Positions 47,695 through 55,567 of a DNA stretch of 64,000 bases are shown here, piece by piece. The stretch is from Rhizobium sp. Root1212 (GTDB taxonomy: Bacteria > Pseudomonadota > Alphaproteobacteria > Rhizobiales > Rhizobiaceae), in assembly GCF_001424985.1 (NCBI RefSeq), contig NZ_LMDA01000001.1, forward strand, positions 1,373,599 through 1,437,598. The letters run 5' to 3'. Under the pieces are notes generated by a model. The model had not been told where the DNA came from and searched no databases. It was given only the letters and a program-made list of their open reading frames with translations. Every line of letters starts with the position of its first letter. Within the stretch, counting starts at the first letter, position 1. Both the position numbers and the translations under genes were made by a program.

Positions 47695-48330
47695 ATGAGC
47701 GGAACCCTTGTCCTTGTTCGCCACGGCCAAAGCGACTGGAACCTGAAGAACCTCTTCACCGGCTGGAAGGACCCGGACCTGACGGAACTCGGCGTTCAGG
47801 AAGCCAATGCCGGCGGCAAGGCACTTGCCGATTACGGCATCAAGTTCGACATCGCCTTCACCTCTGCGTTGTCGCGCGCCCAGCGCACCTGCAAGATCAT
47901 CCTCGACAATGTCGGCCAGCCGGACCTCGAAACGATCCGCGACCAGGCGCTGAACGAGCGCGACTACGGCGATCTCTCCGGCCTTAACAAGGACGACGCC
48001 CGCGCCAAATGGGGCGAGGAGCAGGTTCACATCTGGCGCCGTTCCTATGACGTGCCGCCGCCGGGCGGCGAAAGCCTGCGCGACACCGGCGCCCGCGTCT
48101 GGCCCTATTACCTCACCGACATCCTGCCGCGCGTCCTCGCCGGCCAGAACGTTCTCGTTGCCGCCCACGGCAACTCGTTGCGCTCGCTGGTGATGGTACT
48201 CGACCGGCTGACCAAGGAGCAGATCCTGGCGCTGAACCTCGCGACCGGCGTTCCCATGGTCTACAAGCTGAATGCGGATTCCACCGTCGCGTCCAAGGAA
48301 GTGCTGGGCGATATGTCCGGCGCGCATTGA
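47695..48330 (+). CDS. gpmA: 2,3-bisphosphoglycerate-dependent phosphoglycerate mutase
   Basis: A 211-residue mutase with the active-site [20 protein letters not shown], Arg and Glu in [11 protein letters not shown], and the second His in VAAHGNSLR. It interconverts 3- and 2-phosphoglycerate. The start was set by GAGGAG upstream; the short frame extension to 47677 is unlikely. The rhizobial enzyme is shorter than the E. coli one, as here. A small hairpin (GGGCGT/ACGCCC, 48334-48349) follows the stop. Confidence 0.95.
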   Translation: MSGTLVLVRHGQSDWNLKNLFTGWKDPDLTELGVQEANAGGKALADYGIKFDIAFTSALSRAQRTCKIILDNVGQPDLETIRDQALNERDYGDLSGLNKDDARAKWGEEQVHIWRRSYDVPPPGGESLRDTGARVWPYYLTDILPRVLAGQNVLVAAHGNSLRSLVMVLDRLTKEQILALNLATGVPMVYKLNADSTVASKEVLGDMSGAH

Positions 48331-48357
48331 GCGGGGCGTAAAAACGCCCTCTCCTCC

Positions 48358-48426
48358 GTCATGATCGGACGCGACCCGACCATCCATGCCAAGCAACGTG
48401 GATTCTCGGGTCAGGCAGAGAATGAC
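48358..48426. repeat. Rhizobial intergenic palindromic element (RIME-like)
   Basis: Arms of about 29 bases, GTCATGATCGG...CGACCATCCA and TGGATTCTCGGGTCAG...AATGAC, form an imperfect inverted repeat around a 12-base centre. The ATCCA/TGGAT and GTCAT/ATGAC ends are those of rhizobial intergenic palindromes. It lies between gpmA and the next gene. Confidence 0.65.
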
Positions 48427-48448
48427 CAAGAGGTGAGTACGAAAGAGA

Positions 48449-48475
48449 AAGGCCGGATCGCTCCGGCCTTTTTTC
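48449..48475 (+). terminator. Intrinsic terminator after gpmA
   Basis: AAGGCCGGA pairs with TCCGGCCTT over a short loop and is followed by TTTTTTCG. It also sits just past the stop of the convergent gene at 48479. Confidence 0.9.
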
Positions 48476-48478
48476 GTT

Positions 48479-49351
48479 TCAGACCTTGCCGGCCTCCCAG
48501 CCGAGCATGGCGCGCTTTCGGGTGAGCCCCCAGTGGTAGCCCGTCAGCGCCCCGCTCTTGCCGAGCGCCCGGTGGCAGGGCACGACGAAGGAGATCGGGT
48601 TCCGGCCGACAGCAGCACCGACGGCGCGCGAGGCGGTCGGCTGGCCGATATCGCAGGCGATGTCGGAATAGGTCACTGCCTTGCCCATCGGGATCTTCAA
48701 CAGCGTCTGCCAGACGCGGACCTGGAAATCCGAGCCGATCAGCACGATGCGCAACGGTTCCTCCTCACGCCAGCGATCCGCCTGGAAGATGCGGGCGGCA
48801 TAGCTTGCCGTTGTAGCACTATCCTCGACATAGACGGCATTCGGCCAGCGGCCGGCCATATCCTCGAAGCTTTCGCGTTCGTGGCCGGCATCGTTGAAGG
48901 CAAGGCCGGCAAGACCGCGATCCGTGACCATCACCAGCGCGACGCCGAAGGGCGACGGGTGGAAACCGTAACGGATCGTCAGGCCCGCGCCGCGCTGCTT
49001 CCATTCACCGGGCGACATCGCCTCGTGGGTGACGAACAGATCGTGCAGCCGGCCGGGGCCGGAAAGGCCGAGTTCGTAGCTGGTTTCGAGCAGCGGCAGT
49101 TCCTCCTGCCGCAGCAGGCGCTTGGCGTGATCAAGCGTCACCGCCTGCAGGAAGGCCTTGGGCGACAGGCCCGCCCAGCGGGTAAAAGTCTTTTGCAGCT
49201 GCGTCGGCGACTGGCCGAGTTCACCGGCAATCGCGTCGAGAGAGGGCTGCTCGCGGTAGTTCTCGGTCAGGAGTTCGACGACGCGGCTGACGACGTCGTA
49301 GTCGCTGCCCTTGGGGGTGATATCCGTGGGGATTGCGGTCGTGATGTTCAT
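48479..49351 (-). CDS. Methylated-DNA-protein-cysteine methyltransferase fused to AraC-type helix-turn-helix
   Basis: A 290-residue protein. Residues about 20-115 are an AraC-type DNA-binding region (LDAIAGELGQSPTQLQKTFTRW and PGRLHDLFVTHEAMSPGEW), and the C-terminal part is an Ogt domain with the active-site IPVPCHR-type motif FVVPCHRALGKSGALTGY. The N-terminal Ada zinc domain with its four Cys is absent. It transfers the methyl group from O6-methylguanine to itself and may act on gene control. An inverted repeat covers its ribosome binding site (49356-49378). It is convergent with gpmA. Confidence 0.93.
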   Translation of the reverse strand: MNITTAIPTDITPKGSDYDVVSRVVELLTENYREQPSLDAIAGELGQSPTQLQKTFTRWAGLSPKAFLQAVTLDHAKRLLRQEELPLLETSYELGLSGPGRLHDLFVTHEAMSPGEWKQRGAGLTIRYGFHPSPFGVALVMVTDRGLAGLAFNDAGHERESFEDMAGRWPNAVYVEDSATTASYAARIFQADRWREEEPLRIVLIGSDFQVRVWQTLLKIPMGKAVTYSDIACDIGQPTASRAVGAAVGRNPISFVVPCHRALGKSGALTGYHWGLTRKRAMLGWEAGKV

Positions 49352-49355
49352 GATC

Positions 49356-49378
49356 TTATCTCCTTGTAGGGGAGATAA
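49356..49378 (-). promoter_or_regulatory. Inverted repeat over the ribosome binding site of the Ogt gene
   Basis: On the minus strand TTATCTCC and GGAGATAA form an 8-base perfect stem with a 7-base loop. The second arm contains AAGGAGAT, the probable Shine-Dalgarno sequence, five bases before the ATG. It may hide the ribosome site or act as an operator. Confidence 0.55.
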
Positions 49379-49414
49379 TCACTGTGGGTAGCCTGTAGCC
49401 ACCCGTTTCTTGCC

Positions 49415-49912
49415 TCAACGGCGCTTTACCGTGGCAAGGGCGCGGGAAAAGGCGGTGGCAAAGCTTTCGCGGTCATCACGGTTGAGGAACATGCCGATAT
49501 CGGTGGCGCGGCGGCGGTCGCTGAGGTTCATCGAGACGATGCCGATTTCCTGATGGCGGGCGATGTCGAAGCGCGCCCAGAAGGGGTTGAAGTTCAGCTC
49601 CGTCATCGCGCCGGCTGGGGTGAATTTCCGCACGCGGACATCGGTGCGCGACACCGAGATTTCCTCGCGGGCGCGGGCGGCGCGGTAGTTCAGCCAGAAG
49701 GCGCCGAACAAAAGCAGGTAATCGAGCCCGAAGAAGAACACGACCGGCCAGGCACCCATGATGGTGAAGACGAAGATGTGGACGAAGCTCATCAGCCCGG
49801 CGATCAGGAAGAAGACCTTGAAACCCTTCATTCCAAGCGAACGATAGGGCGTCAGCTCGGCCTCGAAGACCGGCTTGTCGTTGATCGTCATCTCGCCATT
49901 GCCATCGTTCAT
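49415..49912 (-). CDS. DUF2244 domain membrane protein
   Basis: A 165-residue inner-membrane protein. It has FEAELTPYRSLGMKGFKVFF, two helices (about 30-70), then REEISVSRTDVRVRKF, FNPFWARFD and IGMFLNRDDRESFATAFSRAL, which match the DUF2244 family of alphaproteobacteria. The function is unknown. ATG at 49912 was taken; a TATAAT sequence stands only 12 bases upstream, and a downstream ATG at 49891 remains possible. It is divergent from nth, with 23 bases between the starts. Confidence 0.88.
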   Translation of the reverse strand: MNDGNGEMTINDKPVFEAELTPYRSLGMKGFKVFFLIAGLMSFVHIFVFTIMGAWPVVFFFGLDYLLLFGAFWLNYRAARAREEISVSRTDVRVRKFTPAGAMTELNFNPFWARFDIARHQEIGIVSMNLSDRRRATDIGMFLNRDDRESFATAFSRALATVKRR

Positions 49913-49935
49913 GGCTGGCAATTATAGATGGCTTC

Positions 49936-50697
49936 ATGAAAAACGCGAAACCGAAAACAGCATCCGCGCCCGCAAAAACCCGCAGCAAGACGCTGCCGAA
50001 GACCGCCTATAGCAAGGACGAGATCGCGGAGGTCTTCCGCCGCTTCTCCATCCAGCGACCGGAGCCGAAGGGGGAACTCGAACACGTCAATCCGTTCACG
50101 CTGGTCGTTGCCGTGGCGCTTTCGGCGCAGGCCACCGATGCCGGCGTCAACAAGGCGACGCGCGCGCTGTTTGCCGCCGCCGATACGCCCGAAAAGATGG
50201 TGGCGCTCGGCGAGGACACGGTTCGCGACTACATCAAGACCATCGGTCTCTACCGCAACAAGGCCAAGAACGTCATCGCGCTCAGCGAGAAGCTGATCGC
50301 GGATTTCGGCGGCGAGGTGCCGCGCACTCGCGAGGAACTGGTGACGCTGCCGGGCGTCGGCCGCAAGACGGCGAATGTGGTGCTCTCCATGGCCTTCGGC
50401 CAGGCGACCATGGCGGTCGATACCCATATCTTCCGCATCGCCAACCGGCTGGGGTTAGCGCCGGGCAAGACCCCGGACGAGGTCGAGGCCCAGTTGATGC
50501 GGATCATTCCCGATCATTACCTCTATCACGCCCATCACTGGCTGATCCTGCACGGACGCTATTGCTGCAAGGCCCGCAAGCCGGAATGTCTGCGCTGCGT
50601 GATCGCCGATATCTGCAAGGCGGCGGAAAAGACCAACACCATCCCCGCCCCGCTGGTCGAACTGCCGCAGCAGTTCATGGACCCGCCTTTGCCGTGA
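49936..50697 (+). CDS. nth: Endonuclease III
   Basis: A 253-residue base-excision repair glycosylase/AP lyase. The helix-hairpin-helix LPGVGRKTANVVLS carries the catalytic Lys, and VDTHIFRIANRL the catalytic Asp. The iron-sulphur ligands are spaced C-x6-C-x2-C-x5-C in CCKARKPECLRCVIADIC. It removes oxidised pyrimidines. About 30 extra residues precede the usual start. Its stop abuts the stop of the convergent MFS gene. Confidence 0.96.
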   Translation: MKNAKPKTASAPAKTRSKTLPKTAYSKDEIAEVFRRFSIQRPEPKGELEHVNPFTLVVAVALSAQATDAGVNKATRALFAAADTPEKMVALGEDTVRDYIKTIGLYRNKAKNVIALSEKLIADFGGEVPRTREELVTLPGVGRKTANVVLSMAFGQATMAVDTHIFRIANRLGLAPGKTPDEVEAQLMRIIPDHYLYHAHHWLILHGRYCCKARKPECLRCVIADICKAAEKTNTIPAPLVELPQQFMDPPLP

Positions 50698-51915
50698 TCA
50701 GCGCTTCTCGGTGAACGCGTAGAGGAGAGCGGCCACCGGAAAGGCGATCCCGAACAGCGAAGCCGCCCCCCAGCCGCCGCCGGCATAGAGATAAGCGCCG
50801 ATCGCCGAGCCGATGGCGCCGCCGGAAAAAAAGATCGTCATGTAGAGGCCGTTGAGCCGGCTGCGATATTCCGCGCCCAGCAAGAAGATCGCCCGCTGGC
50901 CGAGCACGAGATTGGTCGTGACGCCGAAATCGAGCAGGATCGCCGCGACTGTCAGGAGCGCCAAAGCCAGCGTCGAGCCGGCCGGCGCGATATGGGTCAT
51001 GAGAAAGGCGACGGCGACGGAGGCCATGGCGGCGCGGGTGGCCCAGAAACTCCAGCCGCGATCGGCCATGCGCCCGGCAATCGGGGCGGCGACCGCACCT
51101 GCGGCTCCGGCCAGCGCAAAAAGCGCGATCTGGCCCTGGGAGAGGCCGAACTCAGGCCCCGACAGCAGCAGCGGCGTCGTGGTCCAGAACACGCTGAAGG
51201 CGCCGAAAAGCAGGGACTGGTAAAGCGCGCGGCGGCGCAGGATCGGCGTGGCGATGAACAGCCGGCCCATGGAGGACAGGAGTTCGCCATAGCTCAGGCC
51301 CGCCTGCGGTACGCGATCCGGAAGCGCGCGGGCGATCACCAGCATCAGCGCCACCAGCACGCCGGCCGAAAGGAAAAACACCATATGCCACGGCAGGAAG
51401 TCGGCGATGAAGCTGGAGGCCGGCCGCGCCAGCATGATGCCGACCATCAGCCCGCTCATGACATTGCCGACGGTCGCGCCGCGATGCTCCTCCGCCACCA
51501 TATGGGCGGAAAACGGCACGATGACCTGCACCGCGACCGACCCGATGCCGATGAACAGCGCCGCCGTCAGGAATTGCAGCGGCGTTTGCGACAGGCCGGC
51601 GCCGATGACCGCGAGCGTACCGAGCCCGGTGATGACAAGGATCAGCCGGCGGTTTTCGAAGAGATCGCCAAGCGGCACGATAAACAGCAGGCCAAGCCCA
51701 TAGCCGATCTGCGTCAGGGTGACGATCAGGCCGGCTGCGGCCGGCGACAGGCCAAGCGTGGCGCTGATAGGCCCGATCAGCGGCTGCGCGTAATAGAGAT
51801 TGGCGACGATCAGGCCACAGGCTGCGGCAAGCAGCAGCGTCATCGGCGTGGAAAGCGAGGCGGGCGCGCCTTCGGCGGGAATACTGGCCACGGAAACTCT
51901 CCTGTCTGGCGTCAT
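50698..51915 (-). CDS. MFS transporter
   Basis: A 405-residue protein with twelve predicted helices, and the MFS motif A region between helices 2 and 3 as PLGDLFENRRLILV. The NLYYAQPLIGPISATLG start is typical of the YgaY/YfcJ-like drug-efflux subgroup. It should be a proton-driven exporter in the inner membrane; the substrate is unknown. It lies alone, with a repeat upstream of its start. Confidence 0.9.
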   Translation of the reverse strand: MTPDRRVSVASIPAEGAPASLSTPMTLLLAAACGLIVANLYYAQPLIGPISATLGLSPAAAGLIVTLTQIGYGLGLLFIVPLGDLFENRRLILVITGLGTLAVIGAGLSQTPLQFLTAALFIGIGSVAVQVIVPFSAHMVAEEHRGATVGNVMSGLMVGIMLARPASSFIADFLPWHMVFFLSAGVLVALMLVIARALPDRVPQAGLSYGELLSSMGRLFIATPILRRRALYQSLLFGAFSVFWTTTPLLLSGPEFGLSQGQIALFALAGAAGAVAAPIAGRMADRGWSFWATRAAMASVAVAFLMTHIAPAGSTLALALLTVAAILLDFGVTTNLVLGQRAIFLLGAEYRSRLNGLYMTIFFSGGAIGSAIGAYLYAGGGWGAASLFGIAFPVAALLYAFTEKR

Positions 51916-51921
51916 CTCTAG

Positions 51922-51953
51922 AGCATGTGACGCAAAATTGCGAAGCGGAATCA
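51922..51953. repeat. Short interspersed repeat, copy 3 (diverged)
   Basis: AGCATGTGACGCAAAATTGCGAAGCGGAA matches, in two parts, the core of the elements at 4202 and 35169. A second rhizobial-style motif, GAGCATTTCCGCTTTCC, follows at 51972-51988. Confidence 0.5.
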
Positions 51954-52049
51954 GTTAAAAATAAAGTGATGGAGCATTTCCGCTTTCCTCAAGCCATAAA
52001 TCCGCTATTACCGGATACCGGCTGAAGCATATTTTCCAGGCGGTTCCCC

Positions 52050-53042
52050 ATGACGAAATTCGACGTGCTCACGGTCGGCAATGCGATTGTCGATATCATC
52101 GCCCGTTGCGACGACGCATTCCTCGTTCACAACGGCATTATCAAGAGCGCGATGAACCTGATCGACGGCGACCGCGCAGAGCTGCTCTATTCCCGCATGG
52201 GGCCGGCGCTCGAAGCTTCCGGCGGCAGCGCCGGCAACACGGCGGCGGGCGTCGCCAGCCTCGGTGGACGCGCCGCCTATTTCGGCAAGATTGCGAGCGA
52301 CCAGCTCGGCGATATCTTCACCCACGACATCCGCGCCCAGGGTGTGCATTTCGAGACCAAGCCCCTCCCCTCGGCTCCGCCGACCGCCCGCTCGATGATC
52401 TTCGTGACGCCGGATGGCGAGCGCTCGATGAACACCTATCTCGGCGCCTGCGTGGAACTCGGGCCGGAGGATGTCGAAGCCGATGTGGTGGCCGAGGCCA
52501 AGGTCACCTATTTCGAAGGCTATCTCTGGGACCCGCCGCGCGCCAAGGATGCGATCCGCGAATGCGCGCGCATCGCCCATGCGAACGGTCGCGAAGTGGC
52601 AATGACGCTGTCCGACAGTTTCTGCGTCCACCGCTACCGGGCCGAATTCCTCGACCTGATGCGCTCCGGCACCGTCGATATCGTCTTTGCCAATCGCGCC
52701 GAGGCCTTGGCGCTCTATGAGACCGAGGATTTCGGGCTTGCGCTCGACAGTATCGCCAAGGATTGCAAGCTGGCGGCGGTGACGATGAGCGAGGAAGGTT
52801 CGATCGTCGTTCGCGGCGATGAGCGGGTGCGGGTGGAGGCGACCGAAATCGAGGATCTGGTCGATACGACCGGCGCGGGCGATCTCTATGCCGCCGGCTT
52901 CCTGTTCGGCTACACGACCGGCCGCTCGCTGGCCGATTGCGGCAAGCTCGGCAGCCTTGCCGCCGGCATCGTCATCGAGCAGATCGGGCCGCGCCCGATG
53001 ATCTCGCTTTCGGAGGCGGCAAAGTCGGCCGGGCTTCTCTGA
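52050..53042 (+). CDS. Adenosine kinase (PfkB family)
   Basis: A 330-residue sugar kinase-fold enzyme. It shows VGNAIVDIIARCDD, the GGSAGNTAAGVASLGG substrate motif, FANRAEALAL, and the PfkB signature DTTGAGDLYAAGFLFG with the catalytic Asp. The sequence fits the adenosine kinase subgroup widespread in alphaproteobacteria, which phosphorylates adenosine to AMP. It is convergent with the SH3 gene, 6 bases away. Confidence 0.92.
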   Translation: MTKFDVLTVGNAIVDIIARCDDAFLVHNGIIKSAMNLIDGDRAELLYSRMGPALEASGGSAGNTAAGVASLGGRAAYFGKIASDQLGDIFTHDIRAQGVHFETKPLPSAPPTARSMIFVTPDGERSMNTYLGACVELGPEDVEADVVAEAKVTYFEGYLWDPPRAKDAIRECARIAHANGREVAMTLSDSFCVHRYRAEFLDLMRSGTVDIVFANRAEALALYETEDFGLALDSIAKDCKLAAVTMSEEGSIVVRGDERVRVEATEIEDLVDTTGAGDLYAAGFLFGYTTGRSLADCGKLGSLAAGIVIEQIGPRPMISLSEAAKSAGLL

Positions 53043-53048
53043 ACCGGA

Positions 53049-53585
53049 TTACTTGAAGGCTTCGCCGGGATAGGCGCCCCAGATTTCGCTCTGGGCGATC
53101 CAGCCCTCGGTGCCCTGCGCATCGGCGCGGCACCAGTCGCCGTTGCACTCGCCGACATGAACGACGACGCCCGGCTGGATGCGGGCGACGATCGCGGAAC
53201 CCGTCTGGGGATCGCGGCGCATGTTGACGAAGACTTCGTCGCCCTTGCCGCGCATCCACGGCGCGGTGATCGCCGTGCGGTCACCCGAAAGCAGCGCCTG
53301 GTTGACCCAGCCTTCCGAACCATCGGCATCGCGGATACGCCGCCAGTTGTCATATTCCTGGACGATCTCGACCGGAACGCCCGAGCGCATGTAGCGCCAG
53401 GAGATCGCGTAATCCGTGCTCGGGCCGACGCGCAGATTGACGCTCTTGGACTTGAGGCTGACGAAACGCGGCAGCGGCAGGCCGCTCGGCCCCTTGGCAG
53501 CCTGGGCGAAAGCCGGCATGGCCGCGACGGCCAAGCTTGCGGCACAAACCGCAGCGACGACGAAGCTGGACAGAACCCTACGCAT
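53049..53585 (-). CDS. Exported protein with two SH3 domains
   Basis: A 178-residue protein with a signal peptide ending AMPAFAQA. Two bacterial SH3-type segments follow: VNLRVGPSTDYAISWRYM to WVNQALL and VFVNMRRDPQTGSAIVARI to WIAQSEIWG. They probably bind the cell wall in the periplasm. Start MRRVLSSFVV was taken; an upstream extension to 53660 has no signal-peptide character. It is divergent from the 2-hydroxyacid dehydrogenase. Confidence 0.9.
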   Translation of the reverse strand: MRRVLSSFVVAAVCAASLAVAAMPAFAQAAKGPSGLPLPRFVSLKSKSVNLRVGPSTDYAISWRYMRSGVPVEIVQEYDNWRRIRDADGSEGWVNQALLSGDRTAITAPWMRGKGDEVFVNMRRDPQTGSAIVARIQPGVVVHVGECNGDWCRADAQGTEGWIAQSEIWGAYPGEAFK

Positions 53586-53783
53586 GACGAAATCCGCTTT
53601 TATAAAAAAATCAGTGGCTTGCAGGCAGACTTCAGATCGGCGCGGGATTTTCGCAAACAATTCGCCGGAGAAGATTCAGAGTTTCGTTTGTCTTCCGCAC
53701 CGGGTCTGGTAGAAAATGCTCTGCGGGACGACGATCACTCATCTTGGTTAAGAACCCGTCAACAAGCTTCAAGTCAGGCGCCG

Positions 53784-54788
53784 ATGACCGCAAAGAAAAA
53801 ACCCAGGGTCTATATCACCCGCAAGCTGCCGGATGTCGTTGAAACCCGCATGCGCGAGCTGTTCGACGCCGAACTGAATATCGACGACACGCCGCGCAGC
53901 CAGCCGGAACTGGTGGCCGCCGTCAAGCGCGCCGACGTGCTCGTGCCGACGCTGACCGACCGGATCGACGCGGCGCTGATCGAGCAGGCCGGGCCGCAAT
54001 TGAAGCTGATCGCCAGTTTCTCCAACGGCGTCGACCATATCGATGTCGATGCTGCCGCCCGTCGCGGCATCACCGTCACCAACACGCCGAACGTCTTGAC
54101 CGACGATACAGCCGACATGACGATGGCGCTGGTTCTGGCCACGCCGCGCCGGCTGATCGAGGGCGCCAATATCCTGACGGACCGGCGGGGCGAATGGGCC
54201 GGCTGGTCGCCGACCTGGATGCTCGGCCGTCGCCTTGCGGGAAAGCGCATCGGCATCGTCGGCATGGGCCGTATCGGCACCGCCGTTGCCCGCCGCGCCA
54301 AGGCTTTCGGGCTTTCGATCCACTATCACAACCGCAAGCGCGTGAGCCGCGAGACCGAAGAAACGCTGGAGGCGACCTATTGGGACAGCCTCGACCAGAT
54401 GCTCGCCCGCGTCGATATCGTCTCGGTCAACTGCCCCGCGACGCCGGCGACCTACCATCTGCTTTCGGCCCGGCGGCTGGCGCTGATGCAGCCGACGAGC
54501 TACCTCGTCAACACCGCACGCGGCAGCATCGTCGATGAAACCGCTCTGATCAAATGCCTGCGCGAAGGCAAGATCGCCGGTGCCGGGCTCGACGTTTTCG
54601 AGAACGAACCGGCCGTCAATCCGAAGCTGGTCAAGCTCGCCGCCGAGGGCAAGGTGGTGCTGTTGCCGCATATGAGTTCGGCGACGCTCGAAGGCCGCAT
54701 CGACATGGGCGACAAGGTGGTGATCAATATCCGCACCTTCTTCGACGGCCACCGGCCACCGGACCGGGTGCTGCCGAACCGGGTCTGA
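53784..54788 (+). CDS. D-2-hydroxyacid dehydrogenase (glyoxylate reductase type)
   Basis: A 334-residue NAD(P)-dependent dehydrogenase. It has the nucleotide motif IGIVGMGRIGTAVARR, catalytic Arg in NTARGSIVDE, Glu in DVFENEPAVN and His in LLPHMSSAT. It resembles rhizobial glyoxylate reductases that reduce glyoxylate or hydroxypyruvate. ATG at 53784 opens the family start; the same frame is open far upstream across the SH3 gene but is spurious there. A second, less similar enzyme of this family lies at 35218-36177. Confidence 0.92.
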   Translation: MTAKKKPRVYITRKLPDVVETRMRELFDAELNIDDTPRSQPELVAAVKRADVLVPTLTDRIDAALIEQAGPQLKLIASFSNGVDHIDVDAAARRGITVTNTPNVLTDDTADMTMALVLATPRRLIEGANILTDRRGEWAGWSPTWMLGRRLAGKRIGIVGMGRIGTAVARRAKAFGLSIHYHNRKRVSRETEETLEATYWDSLDQMLARVDIVSVNCPATPATYHLLSARRLALMQPTSYLVNTARGSIVDETALIKCLREGKIAGAGLDVFENEPAVNPKLVKLAAEGKVVLLPHMSSATLEGRIDMGDKVVINIRTFFDGHRPPDRVLPNRV

Positions 54789-54795
54789 TTTACCG

Positions 54796-55557
54796 TCAGG
54801 CCGGCCGGTCCTTACGGCGGTAGCGGATCGTCTCGAAGCGGGCGGCAAGCGCATCGTAAAGCAGCAGCCGTCCGACCAATGGCTCGCCGGCACCGGTGAT
54901 CAGCTTGATCGCTTCCATAGCCTGCAATGTTCCGATCACACCGGTCAGCGCGCCGATAACACCCGCCTCGGCGCAGGAGGGTACGACACCCGCTGCCGGC
55001 GGCTCAGGAAATAGGTCGCGGTAGCGGGGATTGAGGCGGCCATCCTTGGCCGAAAGCCATGGCTGCAGCACCGTCAGCGAGCCATCGAAGCGGCCGACCG
55101 CGCCGGTGACGAGGGCCACCTTCAGCCGCTCAGCCGTATCGGCGACGAGATAGCGCGTCGCGAAATTGTCGGAACCATCGACGACGATATCGTAAGCCGA
55201 CAGCAGGCTTTCCACATTACCGGCATCGAGGCGCGTGGCGTGCGCAACGAAGGTCACATGGGGATTGATTCGCGCAGCAGCGTTTTCGGCGCTTTCCACC
55301 TTGGTTTTGCCGATATCGGGCGTGCCGTGGATGATCTGGCGCTGGAGGTTGGACAGCGACACATGATCGTCATCGACCACGCCGAGGGTGCCGATACCGG
55401 CAGCGGCGAGATAGAGCAGAACCGGCGCGCCAAGCCCGCCCGCGCCGATGACCAGCACGCGCGCTGCCTTCAGCTTCTGCTGCCCTGCCCCACCCACCTC
55501 GGGCAGGACGATGTGGCGAGCGTAGCGGCTTATTTCTTCAGGGCTGAGCGAGGACAT
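54796..55557 (-). CDS. MoeB/ThiF family E1-like adenylyltransferase
   Basis: A 253-residue enzyme with a dinucleotide motif VLVIGAGGLGAPVLLYL, the LQRQIIHGTPDIGKTKV segment, and VDGSDNFATRYLVAD. These proteins adenylate the C terminus of MoaD or ThiS for sulphur transfer. The CxxC zinc pairs of E. coli MoeB are not present; only single Cys in VPSCAEAG remains, which also may be catalytic. Start at 55557 was taken, with 55566 possible. It lies 10 bases after recF. Confidence 0.9.
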   Translation of the reverse strand: MSSLSPEEISRYARHIVLPEVGGAGQQKLKAARVLVIGAGGLGAPVLLYLAAAGIGTLGVVDDDHVSLSNLQRQIIHGTPDIGKTKVESAENAAARINPHVTFVAHATRLDAGNVESLLSAYDIVVDGSDNFATRYLVADTAERLKVALVTGAVGRFDGSLTVLQPWLSAKDGRLNPRYRDLFPEPPAAGVVPSCAEAGVIGALTGVIGTLQAMEAIKLITGAGEPLVGRLLLYDALAARFETIRYRRKDRPA

Positions 55558-55567
55558 GGGATGCATC

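Noticed and set aside
53748-53762. CtrA-like box before the 2-hydroxyacid dehydrogenase
   Set aside because: TTAAGAACCCGTCAA has a mismatch in the second half-site; kept out of the feature list.
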